Positions 53,955 through 64,000 of a stretch of DNA of 64,000 nucleotides are shown in pieces. The stretch's first letter is position 1. Every line of letters begins with the position of its first letter. Made by a program: the position numbers and the translations under genes. Origin of the DNA: Streptomyces violaceorubidus (GTDB taxonomy: Bacteria > Actinomycetota > Actinomycetes > Streptomycetales > Streptomycetaceae); the NCBI RefSeq assembly GCF_000717995.1, contig NZ_JODM01000033.1, forward strand, positions 1-64,000, written 5' to 3'. The notes beneath the pieces are model-generated. The model made no database searches, was not told the origin of the DNA, and saw only the letters and a list, made by a program, of their open reading frames with translations.

Positions 53955-54487
53955 TCGCGCCCGAGCCTGAGGTGGTGCAGCAGGAGCAACGCGGCCGCCA
54001 TGTTGGCGGCCGGGACCTCCCCGCGGGCGACCAGGTCGGGGGCGAGCTTGAGGGGGGCCCATTCCCGGCGCTCGGACTCGAAGTCGTCCACGGGGTGGCC
54101 GACGTACGTGCCCTCGTCGGCCCAGTAGACGTGGTGCCGGGCGTCGGTGAGGCCGTTGGAGGGCTCCACGCTCATCAGGTGGTGCAGGGGCCCTGGCCGC
54201 CAGCCGGTCTCCTCCTCCAGCTCCCTGGCCGCCGCCGCCGCGACGTCCTCGCCGTCCTCGACGACGCCGGCCGCGAGTTCCCAGCCCCAGCTGTCGGTGA
54301 TGAAGCGGTGCCGCCACAGCAGGAGGACCTCGTCCGCCTCGTTCACGACCGTGGCCACGGCCACCGGACGCATCCGTATCAGGAAGTGGTCGAGGTGCCG
54401 GCCGTCCGGTAGGGCGACGTCGGCAAGATGGACGCTGAACCAGCGATTCGAGTACACATTTTGTTCAGTCTCTTTCGTCCACTGCAC
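53945..54487 (-). CDS. Nudix hydrolase (ADP-ribose pyrophosphatase-like)
   Basis: The 180-residue enzyme has a complete Nudix box, GVVEDGEDVAAAAARELEEE followed by TGW, at about residues 74-96. The preceding VLLLWRHRFITDSWGWELAA is like ADP-ribose pyrophosphatases, and those would hydrolyse nucleoside diphosphate derivatives. A GTG start is used, with AAGGTGG upstream. Its 3' end overlaps the dehydrogenase gene by ten bases in convergent orientation. Confidence 0.88.
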   Translation of the reverse strand: MQWTKETEQNVYSNRWFSVHLADVALPDGRHLDHFLIRMRPVAVATVVNEADEVLLLWRHRFITDSWGWELAAGVVEDGEDVAAAAARELEEETGWRPGPLHHLMSVEPSNGLTDARHHVYWADEGTYVGHPVDDFESERREWAPLKLAPDLVARGEVPAANMAAALLLLHHLRLGRDQP

Positions 54488-54632
54488 GGTTCTGCCACCT
54501 TTCTTTGAGTAGGTGGCAATATCGCAGCAGCAGCGCCCCGGCAGGAGGCGTACGGCGATCGCTCACGGCGCAGGAACGGGCGCAGTAACGGGCGCAGGGA
54601 CAGGCCCGCGGGGGCCGCGCGGACCGGCCCGT

Positions 54633-55973
54633 CTACAGCGGCACGCGCAGGGCCCCGTCGATGAGTTCGGCGGCCTCGGCCGTGCCCGCGCACCCGCTGC
54701 TCACCAGGTGCTCACGCACCGCCCGCAGCCGGTCGCGCAGCCGCTGGGACTCCATTCCCCGGGCCTGCTCGGCCATCCGCACGGCCGTGGCGACCGCCTT
54801 GTCGGCGTGGCCCTGGCGCAGCTCGATCGTGCTGAGCATCGCGAGCCGGTGCACCCGGCCCCGGTCGTGCGCGGGCGTGTCGACGGCCGCCGCCGCGTGC
54901 TCCCCGGCCGCCGCGAGTTCGCCGAGGCTCAGCAGGGCCTCCGCCACCTGGACGTTGACCAGTCCGGGCTGGACATAGCCGGTCTCGTCGGGCTCGTACC
55001 CGCGCCGGATGCGCTCGGCGGCCCGCTCGGCCCGGCGGATGCAGGTCAGCGCGCCGCTGCCGTCGCCCAGGTGCGCGTACGCCTTCGCCTGCATCGCGTA
55101 CAGGTCGGAGGCGAGCGCCGGGGTGATGTGCCGTCCGGCGGCGCGCAGCGCGGCCTCGGCGAAGGCCACGGCCTGCCGGTACTCCCGCGTGAACAGCGCC
55201 TGGTTGACCAGCAGCGCGATGACGTAGGCGCCGAGCCCCCGGTCGCCGCTGGCCTTGGCGAGCCGCAGCGCCTGGTGGAAGTAGCGCTGGGCCAGGCCGT
55301 GCGCGTCGGAGTCGTACGCACAGATCCCGGCGACCGCGACCAGGCCCCCGGTGGCCCGGTGCAGCTGACGCCCGGTGGCGTCGGTGTAGCTGCCGCGCAG
55401 CAGGGGCGCGGCCTCGGAGTTGAGGAAGCCGACGATGCGGGCGCGGGTCGCGATGCCACCGGCCTTGCGGTACATCTGTTCGTAGTGCGTGCGGGCGCAG
55501 CGCACCATCTCCAGGTCGGCCGCGGTGACCCGGTGCCGCCCGCCGCGGGAGACGTCGGTGTCCTCGGGCGGGTTCTCCCACTCCCACACCGGCATCACGG
55601 CGGGCGTGCCGGTGAGGGCCGGGGCGCCCAGGATGTGCGGGCGCCGCTGCTGGTCGGAGCGCCACAGGGCGGTCGCGCGCTCCACGAACCCGGACAGCGA
55701 GCCGGTGTGCGGGGCGGCGGGTTCGCCGGGCACGCCGAGGCCGATGTCGTCGAGGGTGACGGGCCGGTGCAGCCGGGACGCGAGGACCTCGCAGATCAGG
55801 TCGGGCACCTGGCCGCGCGGCCGCTGCCCCTTCAACCACCGTGCGACGGCGGTGTGTTCGTATCTCAGTGCGAGCCCGCGCGCCCGGCCCGTCTGGTTGA
55901 CGTGCGCGGCCAGTCCCGCGTGCGAGATCCCGGCCTCGTCGAGGATCGCGTCGAGCAGGGTGTTGGGCTGCAT
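54633..55973 (-). CDS. NsdA-like TPR regulatory protein
   Basis: The 446-residue protein begins with a helix-turn-helix-like segment (TLLDAILDEAGISHAGLAAH, HTAVARWLKGQRPRGQVPDL) and continues with a long helical region, roughly residues 150-430, made of TPR-like repeats (for example VAVAGICAYDSDAHGLAQRY, ALAEAALRAAGRHITPALASD patterns). It is close in layout to NsdA, a negative regulator of sporulation and antibiotic production in S. coelicolor; paralogues are common. The ATG at 55973 follows a GGGGGG stretch. No linked gene suggests a specific target. Confidence 0.8.
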   Translation of the reverse strand: MQPNTLLDAILDEAGISHAGLAAHVNQTGRARGLALRYEHTAVARWLKGQRPRGQVPDLICEVLASRLHRPVTLDDIGLGVPGEPAAPHTGSLSGFVERATALWRSDQQRRPHILGAPALTGTPAVMPVWEWENPPEDTDVSRGGRHRVTAADLEMVRCARTHYEQMYRKAGGIATRARIVGFLNSEAAPLLRGSYTDATGRQLHRATGGLVAVAGICAYDSDAHGLAQRYFHQALRLAKASGDRGLGAYVIALLVNQALFTREYRQAVAFAEAALRAAGRHITPALASDLYAMQAKAYAHLGDGSGALTCIRRAERAAERIRRGYEPDETGYVQPGLVNVQVAEALLSLGELAAAGEHAAAAVDTPAHDRGRVHRLAMLSTIELRQGHADKAVATAVRMAEQARGMESQRLRDRLRAVREHLVSSGCAGTAEAAELIDGALRVPL

Positions 55974-56250
55974 GGGTGCCCCCCGGTGAATCGGTGCCGA
56001 CAGCGTAGTGCGTCGGTCCTCACACGGGGTGTGAACGGAGTACGCGCGACCGCAGCGTGTGCGCGCTGTCGCGGAGAGTGCCGGGCCGGTTGACTGAAGG
56101 GCCTCGAAAGAGGCCGGCCGGGCCGCCGGCTCCCCCTCGTACAGTGCGGCGGCCCGTATCCACGCCGTCCGCCCGGCTGCCTGCCCGACACTCCGTGGCG
56201 GGGCGGACGGCTCCGCCGGCCGGAGAGGCGGTCAAACGCCGTTCAGGTGA

Positions 56251-56333
56251 TGCCCAAGGGGCGCGGGGAACTGCGCGACCGGCCACCGACTGCCCGCAGC
56301 CGCCGAACCGGCAAAAACCCCACGCCCCTTGGG
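56251..56333. repeat. Dispersed intergenic repeat with terminal inverted arms, copy 2
   Basis: GCCCAAGGGGCG at 56251-56262 and CGCCCCTTGGGC at 56322-56333 are a perfect inverted pair around GCGGGGAACTGCGCGACC. The element lies just beyond the pheT stop, where a hairpin on the minus strand, including GGGGTTTTTG, could end pheST transcription. The rest of the 372-base gap shows no gene. Confidence 0.75.
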
Positions 56334-56345
56334 CGAACCGAACCG

Positions 56346-58858
56346 CTAGCTGCGCAGCACCGCTCCGACCCGCTCGCCCGCGAGGGCGACCGCGGCATCG
56401 CGGGCAGCGGAGGCCTCGTCGACCGTCAGCGTCCGGTCCCCCGCGCGGAAGCGCAACGCGTAGGCCAGGGACTTGCGCCCCTCACCCAGCTGCTCCGCGT
56501 TGTCGTACACGTCGAACAGCCGGATGGACTCCAGCAGTTCACCCGCGCCCTCGCGCAGCGCCGCCTCGACGTCCGCCGCCGGGACGAACTCCTCGACGAC
56601 CAGGGCGACGTCCTGTGTGGCGACCGGGAAGGTGGAGATGCCCGGCGCCTGCGGGGTGTCCTGGCCGACCCGCGCCACGGCGTCGAGGTCCAGCTCCGCC
56701 GCGCAGGTCCGCGCGGGCAGGCCCAGCGTCTTCAGGACCCGCGGGTGCAGCTCACCCGCGTGCCCGATCACGCGCTCCTCGCCGTCCACGGTGACCGTCA
56801 GTTCGGCGCAGCGGCCCGGGTGCCACGGGCCGTACTGGCCCTTGCGGACGCCCAGTTCGGCCCCGGCCTCGCGGGCGACGCCGCGGGCGGCCTCGACCGC
56901 GTCGGCCCAGTCGGCCGGGCGGCCCTTGCCCCACCAGCCGGCCTGCTCGCGGGCGCCGGCCAGGACCACGGCGACGTGCCGTGGCTGGTCGGGCAGCGCG
57001 GCGTCCAGCGCGGCGAGGTCGTCCTCGCTGGGGCGCCGGTCGACGGGCAGGTTGGCGGCGACCCGCTGCTCGTCGCGCGGGTGGAAGACCAGGCCGGTCT
57101 CGAAGAGGGCCAGGTCGTGCGCGCCCCGGCCGTCGTTGCGGCGCAGCGCCCCGAGCAGGCCCGGCAGCAGCGAGGTCCGCAGCGCGGGCTCCTCGTCGCT
57201 GAGCGGGTTGACCAGCCTGACGACGCGGCGGGCCGGGTCGTCGGCGTCGAGACCGAGCTGGTCGAAGACCTGCTCGGACACGAACGGGTAGTTCAGCGCC
57301 TCGACGTAACCGGCGCCGGCCAGCGCCCGCCCGACGCGGCGGTGCAGCCGCTGGCGGGAGGTGAGGCCGCGGCCCGCCGGGGGCCGGGGCAGCGTGGAGG
57401 GCAGGTTCTCGTAGCCCTCCAGGCGGATGACCTCTTCGGCGAGGTCGTTCGGGTCGGTGAGGTCGGGGCGCCAGGACGGCACGGTGACGATCAGCTCGTC
57501 CTGGCCGTAGACGTCGCAGCCGACCTCCTGGAGGCGGCGTACGACGATCTCGCGGCCGTACTCCACACCCGCGACCCTGTCCGGGTGGTCGGCCGCCACG
57601 GTGATCGTGTGCGGCACGGGCGGGGCACTGATCTCGGTGACGCCGGACTCGGCGGTGCCGCCCGCGAGCAGCACCAGCAGGTCGACGGTGCGCTGCGCGG
57701 CAGCGGCGGCGGCCTGCGGGTCGACGCCGCGCTCGAAGCGGCGGGACGCCTCGGAGGAGAGCTTGTGCCGGCGGGCGGTGCGGGCGATGGCCACCTGGTC
57801 GAAGTGGGCGGCCTCGATGACCACGTCACTCGTCGCCTTCTCGGTGTCGCCGTGGTCCGCGATCTCCGTGTTGGCGCCGCCCATGACACCGGCGAGGCCG
57901 ATCGGGCCGCGGTCGTCGGTGATGACCAGGTCCTCGGCGTGCAGCTTCCGCTCGACGCCGTCGAGGGTGACGATCTTCTCGCCCTCCTGGGCCCGGCGCA
58001 CGCCGATGGTGCCCTGGACCAGGGACCGGTCGTAGGCGTGCAGGGGCTGGCCCAGCTCCATCATCACGTAGTTGGTGACGTCGACGGCGAGCGAGATCGG
58101 GCGCATGCCGACCTTCTGCAGGCGCCGCTGGAGCCAGATCGGCGAGCGGGCCTCGGGGCTGAGGCCGGTCACGGTGCGGGCGGTGAAGCGGTCGCAGCCG
58201 GTGGGGTCGGCGATCTTCACCGGGTAGCCGTAGGCGTTCGGGCCCGGCACGTCGAGCAGGGCCGGGTCGCGCAGCGGCAGGCCGTAGGCGATGGCGGCCT
58301 CGCGGGCGACGCCGCGGATGGACAGGCAGTCGCCGCGGTTGGCGGTGACGGCGATGTCCAGCACCTCGTCGACCAGTTCCAGCAGCTCGATGGCGTCCTT
58401 GCCGACCTCGGTCTCCGGCGGGAGCACGATGATGCCGTGGGTGCCGTCGTCGCCCATGCCCAGCTCGTCGCTGGAGCAGATCATGCCGTGGGACGTCTTG
58501 CCGTAGGTCTTGCGGGCGGAGATCGAGAAGCCGCCGGGCAGGGTGGCGCCGGGCAGGACCACGACGACCTTGTCGCCGACGGCGAAGTTCCGGGCGCCGC
58601 AGACGATCTCCTGCGGCTCACCGGTGCCGTTGGCCTGTCCGACGTCCACGGTGCAGAACCGGATCGGCTTCTTGAAGCCCTCCAGCTCCTCGATGGTCAG
58701 CACCCGGCCGACGACGAGGGGGCCCTTGAGGTCGGCGCCCAGGTGTTCGACGGTCTCGACCTCGAGGCCGGCCGAAATCAGCTTGGCCTGCACGTCGCGG
58801 CCGGTCTCGGTGGCCGGCAGGTCGACGTACTCCCGCAGCCAGGAAAGCGGGACCCGCA

Positions 58859-58859
<1 letters not shown>
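56346..58859 (-). CDS. pheT: Phenylalanyl-tRNA synthetase beta subunit
   Basis: The 837-residue beta chain forms the alpha2-beta2 synthetase and holds the editing site. Domains in order: [15 protein letters not shown] start, tRNA-binding EMAP-like domain (residues about 40-155), B3/B4 editing domain with [18 protein letters not shown] near 275, B5 domain ([15 protein letters not shown]), the catalytic-like core ([19 protein letters not shown]), and a C-terminal ferredoxin-fold anticodon-binding domain ending [11 protein letters not shown]. Its ATG overlaps the pheS stop by one base. Confidence 0.97.
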
Positions 58860-60100
<1,241 letters not shown>

Positions 60101-60161
60101 CTAACGGGGCGGTGGAACGCGGATTACGCCCGTGGGGGTCGTCGGCCGCCTCTGGTGCTGC

Positions 60162-61301
60162 TCAGGTGAGGTACGCCGGGGCCGCCACGGGCAACGTGAA
60201 TCGGAACTCCGCGCCGCCGCCGGGGGCGCGGCCGACCGTGATGGTGCCGCCGTGGGCTTCGACGATGCCCTTGACGATGTACAGCCCGAGGCCGGTGCCA
60301 CCGCGCTTGCTGCCCCGCCAGAAGCGGGTGAAGACGCGGTTCATGGATTCCTCCGGGATGCCTGCCCCCTCGTCGCTCACCGTGACCGACGTGCCGGTGT
60401 CCTCCCCCTCTCGGGGCGACGCCGTGGGCGTGATGTCAATGGTGACCGTTCCCTCGCCGTGCCGCACGGCATTTTCCAGCAGGTTGCTCAGCACCTGGTC
60501 GACCTTGTCGGGGTCGGCCCACAGGTCGGGCAGCGGATGGGCGAGGCGGAGCAGGAACCGGTCGGCCTCCTGGCCGGCGGCGACGTACGCCTGGATGTGC
60601 CGGCCGACGGCGGCGCCGATGTCGACGGGCTGGCGGCGCAGCTCCAGGCGGCCGGAGTCGATCCGGGAGATGTCGAGCAGCTCGGCGATGAGGCGGGTGA
60701 CACGGTCGGCGTCGGCGTCGACGGTCTCCAGCATCAGCCGCTTCTGGTCGTCGGTGAACCTCTCCCACTTGGCCAGCAGGGTCGCCGTGAAGCCCTTGAC
60801 GGAGGTGAGCGGGGAGCGCAGTTCGTGGGCGACGGTGGCGATCAGCTCGGCGTGGCTGCGCTCGGTGCGGCGGCGGGCCTCGGTATCGCGCAGGGTGACG
60901 ACGACGCGGTGGACGGGGCCGAGGCGTTCGCCGCGCACGTAGCGGGCGGTGACCAGGACCTCCCGTCCGCCGGGGAGCAGCAGGTTGCGCTCGGGCTGGC
61001 GGACGCGGATGGCGAGGCCGCCGTAGGGGTCGGTGAGCTGCCACCAGCGCCGGCCCTCCAGGTCCTCCAGGGGCAGTGCGCTCTCCAGGGACCGGCCGAG
61101 CGCCTCGGCGGCGGGGGTGGCGGTGATGCGGACGGCGGCCGCGTTGAAGCAGATGACCCGGCCGTGCTCGTCGGCGACGACCAGGCCGTCGGGCAGCTGG
61201 TCCGGGTCTACGCCGAGGTCGGCGAGGTCGCCGGGCGTGCGGGGCGCGGGCGGACGCGGCACCTGGCGTGCTCCCGGTGCGCTGCTCGTGCCGACGCTCA
61301 T
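60162..61301 (-). CDS. Orphan sensor histidine kinase
   Basis: The 379-residue kinase lacks membrane segments. A PAS domain (DGLVVADEHGRVICFNAAAV, about residues 38-140) precedes a dimerisation domain with the phospho-His in ELIATVAHELRSPLTSVKGF (about 155-172) and a HATPase domain with N-box SNLLENAVRHGEG, G1 VSDEGAGIPEE and G2 GGTGLGLYIVKGIVEAHGG. It is therefore a cytoplasmic sensor, and the PAS pocket may hold the signal. No response regulator is adjacent. It lies between pheS and a TrmH gene, in opposite need of any obvious partner. Confidence 0.92.
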   Translation of the reverse strand: MSVGTSSAPGARQVPRPPAPRTPGDLADLGVDPDQLPDGLVVADEHGRVICFNAAAVRITATPAAEALGRSLESALPLEDLEGRRWWQLTDPYGGLAIRVRQPERNLLLPGGREVLVTARYVRGERLGPVHRVVVTLRDTEARRRTERSHAELIATVAHELRSPLTSVKGFTATLLAKWERFTDDQKRLMLETVDADADRVTRLIAELLDISRIDSGRLELRRQPVDIGAAVGRHIQAYVAAGQEADRFLLRLAHPLPDLWADPDKVDQVLSNLLENAVRHGEGTVTIDITPTASPREGEDTGTSVTVSDEGAGIPEESMNRVFTRFWRGSKRGGTGLGLYIVKGIVEAHGGTITVGRAPGGGAEFRFTLPVAAPAYLT

Positions 61302-61351
61302 CCCCGTACCCCACCTCTCAACCGCGCAGGGGCCTTGAGCTGGTCACCCTA

Positions 61352-62200
61352 CTAGCTCTCGGTGACGGAGCGGCACCCTCCGGCGGCACGCTGTGCACGC
61401 GCCGACGCGTAGAGACATACGGCGGCGGCGGTCGCGAGGTTCAGGCTCTCCGCCTTCCCGTGGATCGGGACGCGCAGGACGGCGTCGGTGAGGGCGCGGG
61501 TCTCCTCCGGGAGCCCCCAGGCCTCGTTGCCGAACACCCAGGCGGTGGGGCCGCCCATGGTGCCCGCGTCCAGCTCGGTGTCGAGGTCGTCCGCACCCGC
61601 GCCGTCGGCGGCGAGCACCCGCACGCCGGCGTCCCGCAGCCCGGCGACGGCCCGCTCGACGGGGACCCCGACGGCGACCGGCAGGTGGAACAGGGACCCG
61701 ACGGAGGCGCGTACGGCCTTCGGGTTGTACAGGTCGACGGAGGCGTCGGTGAGCACGACCGCCTCGGCGCCGGCGGCGTCGGCGCAGCGCAGCACCGTCC
61801 CCGCGTTGCCGGGGTCCCGAACGTGTGCGAGGACGGCGACGAGCTTGGGCCGGGCGGCGAGGATCTCCTCGAAGGGCGTGTCCACGAACCGGCAGACCCC
61901 GACCAGCCCTTGCGGGGTGACGGTGGTGGAGATGTCCTCGATCACCGCGTCGGCGGCGAGGTGCACCCGGGCGCCGACGTCACGCGCGGCCCCGACGATG
62001 TCGGCGTACCGCTCCGCGGCCTCGACGGTGGCGAACAGCTCGACCAGCGTCTCCCCGTACCCGGCGGCCTCCCGCACGGCCTGCGGCCCCTCGGCCAGGA
62101 ACAGCCGTTCCTTCCCCCGGAAGTTCCGCTTGCCGAGCCGCCGGGCGGCGGCGACACGGGGGGACCGGGGGGAGATCAGCTCGGGGCTGACAGGACGCAC
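61352..62200 (-). CDS. TrmH-family RNA 2'-O-methyltransferase
   Basis: This 282-residue SPOUT methyltransferase has a substrate domain (RRLGKRNFRGKERLFLAEGP, residues 18-38) and the knot motifs: HVRDPGNAGTVLRCADAAGA, WVFGNEAWGLP and AESLNLATAAAVCLYASAR at the end. It is close to the RlmB/TsnR branch that methylates 23S rRNA. Its location directly after rplT and infC, in the ribosomal region, agrees with an rRNA substrate; the base is not known. The kinase gene starts 50 bases downstream on the same strand. Confidence 0.9.
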   Translation of the reverse strand: MRPVSPELISPRSPRVAAARRLGKRNFRGKERLFLAEGPQAVREAAGYGETLVELFATVEAAERYADIVGAARDVGARVHLAADAVIEDISTTVTPQGLVGVCRFVDTPFEEILAARPKLVAVLAHVRDPGNAGTVLRCADAAGAEAVVLTDASVDLYNPKAVRASVGSLFHLPVAVGVPVERAVAGLRDAGVRVLAADGAGADDLDTELDAGTMGGPTAWVFGNEAWGLPEETRALTDAVLRVPIHGKAESLNLATAAAVCLYASARAQRAAGGCRSVTES

Positions 62201-62237
62201 TCTTGCTCACCTTCACATCTGAATCGTCGTGGACTGC

Positions 62238-62330
62238 AACGCGCCCAAAGGGGCGCGGGGCTGCATCCATGTGCGGCTCCGCCGCGTGGGCGCGACAAGC
62301 CACAACGGCCCCGCAGCCGAAATCGAACCG
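62238..62330. repeat. Dispersed intergenic repeat, copy 3
   Basis: CGCGCCCAAAGGGGCGCGGGG starts this element and it continues with a GCGACAAGCCACAACG segment and CCGCAGCC, as in many streptomycete intergenic repeats. The copy lies between the TrmH gene and the rplT terminator. Confidence 0.6.
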
Positions 62331-62343
62331 GACGGGCGGCAAC

Positions 62344-62382
62344 CGAAGGGACCCGCAGGCTTCAAGCCTGCGGGTCCCTTCG
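62344..62382 (-). terminator. Terminator of the infC-rpmI-rplT operon
   Basis: A perfect 19-bp stem (CGAAGGGACCCGCAGGCTT and complement) with a one-base centre follows the rplT stop by 26 bases. Confidence 0.9.
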
Positions 62383-62407
62383 ACAACCGGCTAGAGCCAG
62401 CGCAGCG

Positions 62408-62791
62408 TCACGCCGCCTTCGGCGCGTTCACGTCGCTCGGCAGCGCCTTCTGCGCGACCTCGACGAGCGCGGCGAACGCGTTCGGGTCGTTGACGGCCAG
62501 CTCGGCGAGGATCTTGCGGTCGACCTCGACGTTGGCGGCCTTCAGGCCCTGGATGAAGCGGTTGTACGTGATGCCGTTGGCGCGGGCAGCGGCGTTGATG
62601 CGCTGGATCCACAGCTGGCGGAAGTCACCCTTGCGCTTCTTGCGGTCGTTGTAGTTGTAGACCAGCGAGTGGGTGACCTGCTCCTTGGCCTTGCGGTACA
62701 GGCGCGAACGCTGACCGCGGTAGCCGGAGGCCTGCTCGAGGATCGCCCGGCGCTTCTTGTGGGCGTTGACTGCCCGCTTGACGCGTGCCAC
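62408..62791 (-). CDS. rplT: 50S ribosomal protein L20
   Basis: The 127-residue L20 binds 23S rRNA early in 50S assembly. The start [20 protein letters not shown] and the segments [16 protein letters not shown] and [20 protein letters not shown] are diagnostic, and the length is typical. It is the last gene of infC-rpmI-rplT. In other bacteria L20 represses this operon by binding its mRNA; no such site was recognised here. Confidence 0.98.
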   Translation of the reverse strand: MARVKRAVNAHKKRRAILEQASGYRGQRSRLYRKAKEQVTHSLVYNYNDRKKRKGDFRQLWIQRINAAARANGITYNRFIQGLKAANVEVDRKILAELAVNDPNAFAALVEVAQKALPSDVNAPKAA

Positions 62792-62887
62792 TTGATAACT
62801 CCTTGTAGCGGGGCCGCGGTGATCTCACACGGCCCGGTATCGATGGGGTCCCGGTCCTGCCGTACGGCGCTCAGTGGCGCCCGTACG

Positions 62888-63082
62888 TCACTTGCCGAGA
62901 AGCTTCTTGATCTTCGCGGCGTCGCCCGGGGCCATCTCGGCGTTGCCGGTGAGGCGACGCGTCACGCGGGACGACTTGTGCTCGAGCAGGTGGCGCTTGC
63001 CGGCGCGCTCACGGAGCACCTTGCCGGAGCCGGTGATCTTGAAGCGCTTGCTGGCACCGCTGTGCGACTTGTTCTTCGGCAT
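62888..63082 (-). CDS. rpmI: 50S ribosomal protein L35
   Basis: The 64-residue L35 reads [20 protein letters not shown] at its start and is rich in Lys and Arg throughout ([20 protein letters not shown]). The length is normal. It lies between infC (114-base gap) and rplT (96-base gap), in the conserved order. Confidence 0.98.
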   Translation of the reverse strand: MPKNKSHSGASKRFKITGSGKVLRERAGKRHLLEHKSSRVTRRLTGNAEMAPGDAAKIKKLLGK

Positions 63083-63196
63083 AGCGCCGTTCTCTCCTCG
63101 TCGGTGGCGCTCCGGTGCCCGGTCGTGAAACCGGGCACGGTTGGAGCGTCGCTCTTGTATCGGGTATGTGTCCTGGGGACTGGCGGCCCCCCGGGG

Positions 63197-63850
63197 TCAC
63201 GCTTCGGCGGGTGCCTCGGCCGGGGCCTCGGCTTCCTCCACGTCGGCCTCCGCGGCGTTCTGCGACTTGCCGGGGTTCGCCTTCGCGTCGGCCTTGCGCG
63301 CTTCCTGCGCCTGGCGGGCCTCGGCCATCGCCTCGGTCTTCTTCTTGTGCGGACCGAGGACCATGATCATGTTCCGGCCATCCTGCTTCGGGTTCGACTC
63401 CACGAAGCCGAGGTCCTGGACGTCCTCCGCGAGACGCTGCAGCAGTCGGTAGCCGAGCTCCGGCCGGGACTGCTCGCGACCACGGAACATGATCGTGATC
63501 TTGACCTTGTCGCCCTGCTTGAGGAACCGGACGACGTGACCCTTCTTGGTGTCATAGTCGTGCGGGTCGATCTTCGGCCGGAGCTTCATCTCCTTGATGA
63601 CCGTGTGCGCCTGGTTCTTGCGCGCCTCACGGGCCTTCATGGCCGACTCGTACTTGAACTTCCCGTAGTCCATGAGCTTGCACACGGGCGGACGGGCGTT
63701 CGCCGCGACCTCGACGAGGTCGAGGTCGTACTCCTGCGCAAGCTCCAGGGCCTTGGCAAGCGGGACAATCCCGACCTGCTCGCCGCTGGGACCGACAAGT
63801 CGCACCTCGGGAACGCGAATCCGGTCGTTGATGCGGGGCTCGGCGCTGAT
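63197..63850 (-). CDS. infC: Translation initiation factor IF-3, probable ATC start
   Basis: IF-3 keeps the 30S subunit free and checks the initiator tRNA and start codon. The 217-residue product has the N-terminal domain ([20 protein letters not shown]), the Lys-rich linker ([20 protein letters not shown]) and the C-terminal domain ([20 protein letters not shown]), then an acidic Ala/Glu-rich extension of about 45 residues that is usual in actinobacteria. I set the start at the ATC at 63850 because AGGAGG lies five bases before it and the protein then begins at the conserved position; the frame continues upstream with a Trp/Cys/Tyr-rich sequence unlike IF-3. The factor itself discriminates against such starts, which allows autoregulation. 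Confidence 0.93.
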   Translation of the reverse strand: MSAEPRINDRIRVPEVRLVGPSGEQVGIVPLAKALELAQEYDLDLVEVAANARPPVCKLMDYGKFKYESAMKAREARKNQAHTVIKEMKLRPKIDPHDYDTKKGHVVRFLKQGDKVKITIMFRGREQSRPELGYRLLQRLAEDVQDLGFVESNPKQDGRNMIMVLGPHKKKTEAMAEARQAQEARKADAKANPGKSQNAAEADVEEAEAPAEAPAEA

Positions 63851-63909
63851 GGATCCTCCTCGGTAGCACCACGCGACGGTCTGGCGGACAGCCGCGTAAC
63901 GTCTGTGTT

Positions 63910-63938
63910 CGATAGACCTAACCGCGCCGGCACACAAA
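63910..63938 (-). promoter_or_regulatory. Putative promoter of infC-rpmI-rplT
   Basis: On the minus strand TTGTGT (63933-63938) and TATCGA (63910-63915) are spaced 17 bases apart, giving a start some 50 bases before infC. Confidence 0.4.
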
Positions 63939-63967
63939 AAATGCCCCGGACGATCACAGGCGGGGCT
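63937..63967 (-). terminator. Rho-independent terminator upstream of infC
   Basis: GCCCCGC and CCGGGGC on the minus strand pair around a loop of about ten bases and are followed by A then TTTTTT, an unusually canonical T-run for this genome. It either ends the gene beyond the window or acts as an attenuator for infC. Confidence 0.6.
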
Positions 63968-64000
63968 CCTCGAACTGCTACCGGAGCACCGCCGCGATGA

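Noticed and set aside
61268..64000. 910-codon open frame opposite trmH, rplT, rpmI and infC
   Set aside because: It runs through four conserved minus-strand genes and two terminators, so it arises from high GC only.

Overview
The window is a very GC-rich chromosomal segment of a Streptomyces. The evidence is the sporulation gene ssgB, densely packed genes with GTG starts and ATGA/GTGA overlaps, cobalamin genes, an NsdA-like TPR regulator, and an order (ssgB ... argH ... argR-argD-argB-argJ-argC ... pheT-pheS ... rplT-rpmI-infC) that, from memory, follows the Streptomyces coelicolor core chromosome from about SCO1541 to SCO1600. I see no prophage, integrative element, CRISPR array or secondary-metabolite cluster.

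Layout. 1-1.9 kb: a decayed sugar ABC transporter (permease fragment and solute-binding protein) with three frameshifts and a break in homology at the window edge, below a LacI-type operator half. 2.2-6.7 kb: tRNA-Val(CAC), a PGPGW membrane protein, ssgB, a CGNR zinc-finger protein, two small membrane proteins, a DsbA-like thioredoxin-fold protein and a double GNAT protein. 6.8-8.7 kb: a pabB-pabC pair for 4-aminobenzoate. 8.8-9.36 kb: a tRNA operon (Gly, Cys, Val, Val, Val) with promoter and terminator. 9.4-13.4 kb: zinc-ribbon protein, phosphotransferase, tandem repeats, small membrane protein and a Ser/Thr kinase. 13.4-20.8 kb: cobalamin genes (CysG/CobA-like, an unusual BluB-CobT fusion with about 600 extra residues, CobL) plus a SpoU methyltransferase. 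21.7-24.7 kb: metN-metI-metQ preceded by a Cys/Met-rich leader peptide.

24.8-33 kb: HAD phosphatase, two membrane proteins, GNAT, an ECF-like sigma factor, a secreted glycerophosphodiesterase, a 1-acylglycerol-3-phosphate acyltransferase, a TetR-controlled DHA2 efflux pump with a clear operator, and an aldo/keto reductase. 33-44 kb: arginine genes in two loci (argH; argC-J-B-D-R), both with ArgR-box-like sequences, enclosing an L,D-transpeptidase and a compact flavin electron-transfer operon (ferric-reductase-like protein, doubled FMN-binding protein, ApbE). 44-56 kb: P-loop kinase, a GH51 arabinofuranosidase cut by an in-frame TAA, a DUF6314 protein, a phosphatase-fold protein without its RHG motif, GNAT, a MocR regulator and EamA exporter whose start codons overlap head to head, DUF1918, a GH10-like lipoprotein-type hydrolase family member, a 3-hydroxyacyl-CoA dehydrogenase, a Nudix hydrolase and the TPR regulator. 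56-64 kb: pheT-pheS, an orphan sensor kinase, a TrmH methyltransferase and the infC-rpmI-rplT operon, where infC most likely starts at ATC.

The most interesting points are the BluB-CobT fusion, the metNIQ leader peptide, the flavinylation operon, the mocR/eamA start overlap, the non-canonical infC start and the two decayed carbohydrate-use loci.
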